A DNA stretch of 52,303 bases from positions 1-52,303 of the forward strand of contig QKDN01000021.1 of NCBI GenBank assembly GCA_003252535.1, written 5' to 3'. The position numbers and the translations under genes were made by a program. The stretch comes from Campylobacterota bacterium (lineage in GTDB: Bacteria > Campylobacterota > Campylobacteria > Campylobacterales > Sulfurovaceae). The notes beneath the pieces are model-generated. The model saw only the letters and a list, made by a program, of their open reading frames with translations, was not told the DNA's origin and did not search any database. Position 1 is the stretch's first letter. Every line of letters starts with the position of its first letter. Below, piece after piece: positions 51,644-52,303 of this stretch.

Positions 51644-52093
51644 GTAGGGTGCTGTGCCCTCACAGCACCACAATATTGCGGATAGAGCAATGTTTTTGTA
51701 AGATTGTGTAGTTTGCTGCGGTTGTGTGTAAAGGTGTTGTCGGGGGACAACACCCTACGCGAAATTATTGTAAAAAATCACATAACGATTTTCATCTCAA
51801 ATTGTCATATCGCCCGTAGGGTGCTGTGCCCTCACAGCACCGCAATATCGAGGATAGAGCAATATTTCTGTAAATTTGTGTAATTTGCTGCGGCTGTGTA
51901 TAAAGGTGTTGTCGGGGGACAACACCCTACGCGAAATTATTGTAAAAAAATATTTCATATCAAATTGTCATATCGCCCGTAGGGTGCTGTGCCCTCACAG
52001 CACCGCAATATTGCGGATAGAGCAATGTCTCTGTAAGATTGTGTAGTTCGCTGCGGCGGTGTATAAAGGTGTTGTCGGGAGACAACACCCTAC
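51644..52093. repeat. array of three near-identical REP pairs
   Basis: Pairs at 51644-51758, 51816-51930 and 51979-52093, each 115 bases from foot to foot, with 57 and 48 bases between them. Left units have stem GGTGCTGTG/CACAGCACC (loop CCCT); right units have GGTGTTGTC/GACAACACC. The internal 60 bases are nearly the same in all three (…gagcaat…tgtgta…gctgcgg…gtgta), so whole pairs, not single hairpins, were copied. The 51582-52122 region holds nothing else. Confidence 0.9.
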
Positions 52094-52122
52094 GCGAAAC
52101 TATTATTTTTAAAGTAAACCTT

Positions 52123-52302
52123 TCAATTCTTAATATTTTTTTGACACTTTATTACATCAAAAGTAATTTTTTCTTTATCTGAAGATGTTTTTACGGAAAC
52201 CAAATCAGAGTCAAGAAACTTAATCGATGTACCATCAGCTACATTATTGCATGTATGATTCGGTAAATAAGAAAAGAACAATAAAATATTTGAAATATAG
52301 TT
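52123..52302 (-). CDS. 3' end of an unknown gene at the right edge
   Basis: An open frame enters from the right edge and ends after 59 codons (visible part NYISNILLFFSYLPNH ... VKTSSDKEKITFDVIKCQKNIKN). AT-rich, with two cysteines and a C-terminal part with alternating polar/hydrophobic residues. It is not recognised and could also be chance, but the codon pattern (Lys/Asn/Asp-rich, no rare breaks) looks coding. Confidence 0.4.
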   Translation of the reverse strand, partial: NYISNILLFFSYLPNHTCNNVADGTSIKFLDSDLVSVKTSSDKEKITFDVIKCQKNIKN

Positions 52303-52303
52303 T

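Noticed and set aside
51644-52093. Regular repeats resembling a CRISPR array
   Set aside because: Units are inverted hairpin pairs with conserved interiors and no unique spacers, next to a RAYT; they are REP pairs.

Overview
The window reads as a chromosomal segment of a Campylobacterota (former Epsilonproteobacteria) bacterium, most like the Sulfurovum/Sulfurimonas group. The lineage call rests on gene order and gene types: pyrH-rpoZ-spoT-tyrS-nitronate monooxygenase-amidase in one run, a lysC-hobA-holB cluster (HobA is a Campylobacterota-specific DnaA partner), FolP with the long N-terminal extension, ProB without a PUA domain, and many TATAAT/TACAAT -10 boxes without an obvious -35. This assignment is from memory of family and synteny, not from a search.

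Layout. 1-5.3 kb: the tail of a YaaW-family protein, a ComEA-like HhH protein, a VCBS-type secreted protein, a small membrane protein and a lipoprotein with 14 RCC1 repeats. 5.4-18.8 kb, minus strand: a MoxR/VWA gene set (SWIM protein, DUF5691, MoxR AAA+ ATPase, DUF4132-type protein, DUF5682, VWA protein). It is interrupted between DUF4132 and DUF5682 by about 3.4 kb of accessory DNA: a REP-associated tyrosine transposase (RAYT), REP repeats, a hypothetical membrane protein, a truncated RhuM, a fused gene remnant and a HigBA-type toxin-antitoxin pair. The DUF4132 gene is itself a compositional mosaic. 18.9-22.7 kb: two membrane proteins, an orphan antitoxin with a 19-residue toxin stub, a MITE-like element, a metallophosphoesterase and a one-domain asparaginase.

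22.7-31.4 kb: an anchored repeat protein, folP, two GAF-receiver paralogs flanking a binding-lipoprotein/diguanylate-cyclase pair, ruvX, and a di-haem cytochrome c peroxidase. 31.4-43.1 kb: housekeeping (obg-proB; pyrH to amidase; ffh) plus small proteins. 43.1-51.0 kb: a 7TMR-DISM diguanylate cyclase, hemW, rppH-lysC-hobA-holB, an LHPP-like HAD phosphatase, a structured inverted-repeat element and radC. 51.0-52.3 kb: a second RAYT embedded in an array of REP pairs, then the tail of an unknown gene.

The parts most worth a second look are (i) the MoxR/VWA/SWIM/DUF4132 cluster, whose DUF4132 head looks exchanged and whose 3' end is present twice with only synonymous differences, which suggests allele exchange at a conflict-type locus; (ii) a superfamily of REP hairpins sharing the foot GTAGG(G) but carrying different stems, with two RAYTs, which has been co-opted as gene ends several times; and (iii) a periplasmic binding lipoprotein overlapping a diguanylate cyclase gene. 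No rRNA, tRNA or CRISPR array was recognised.
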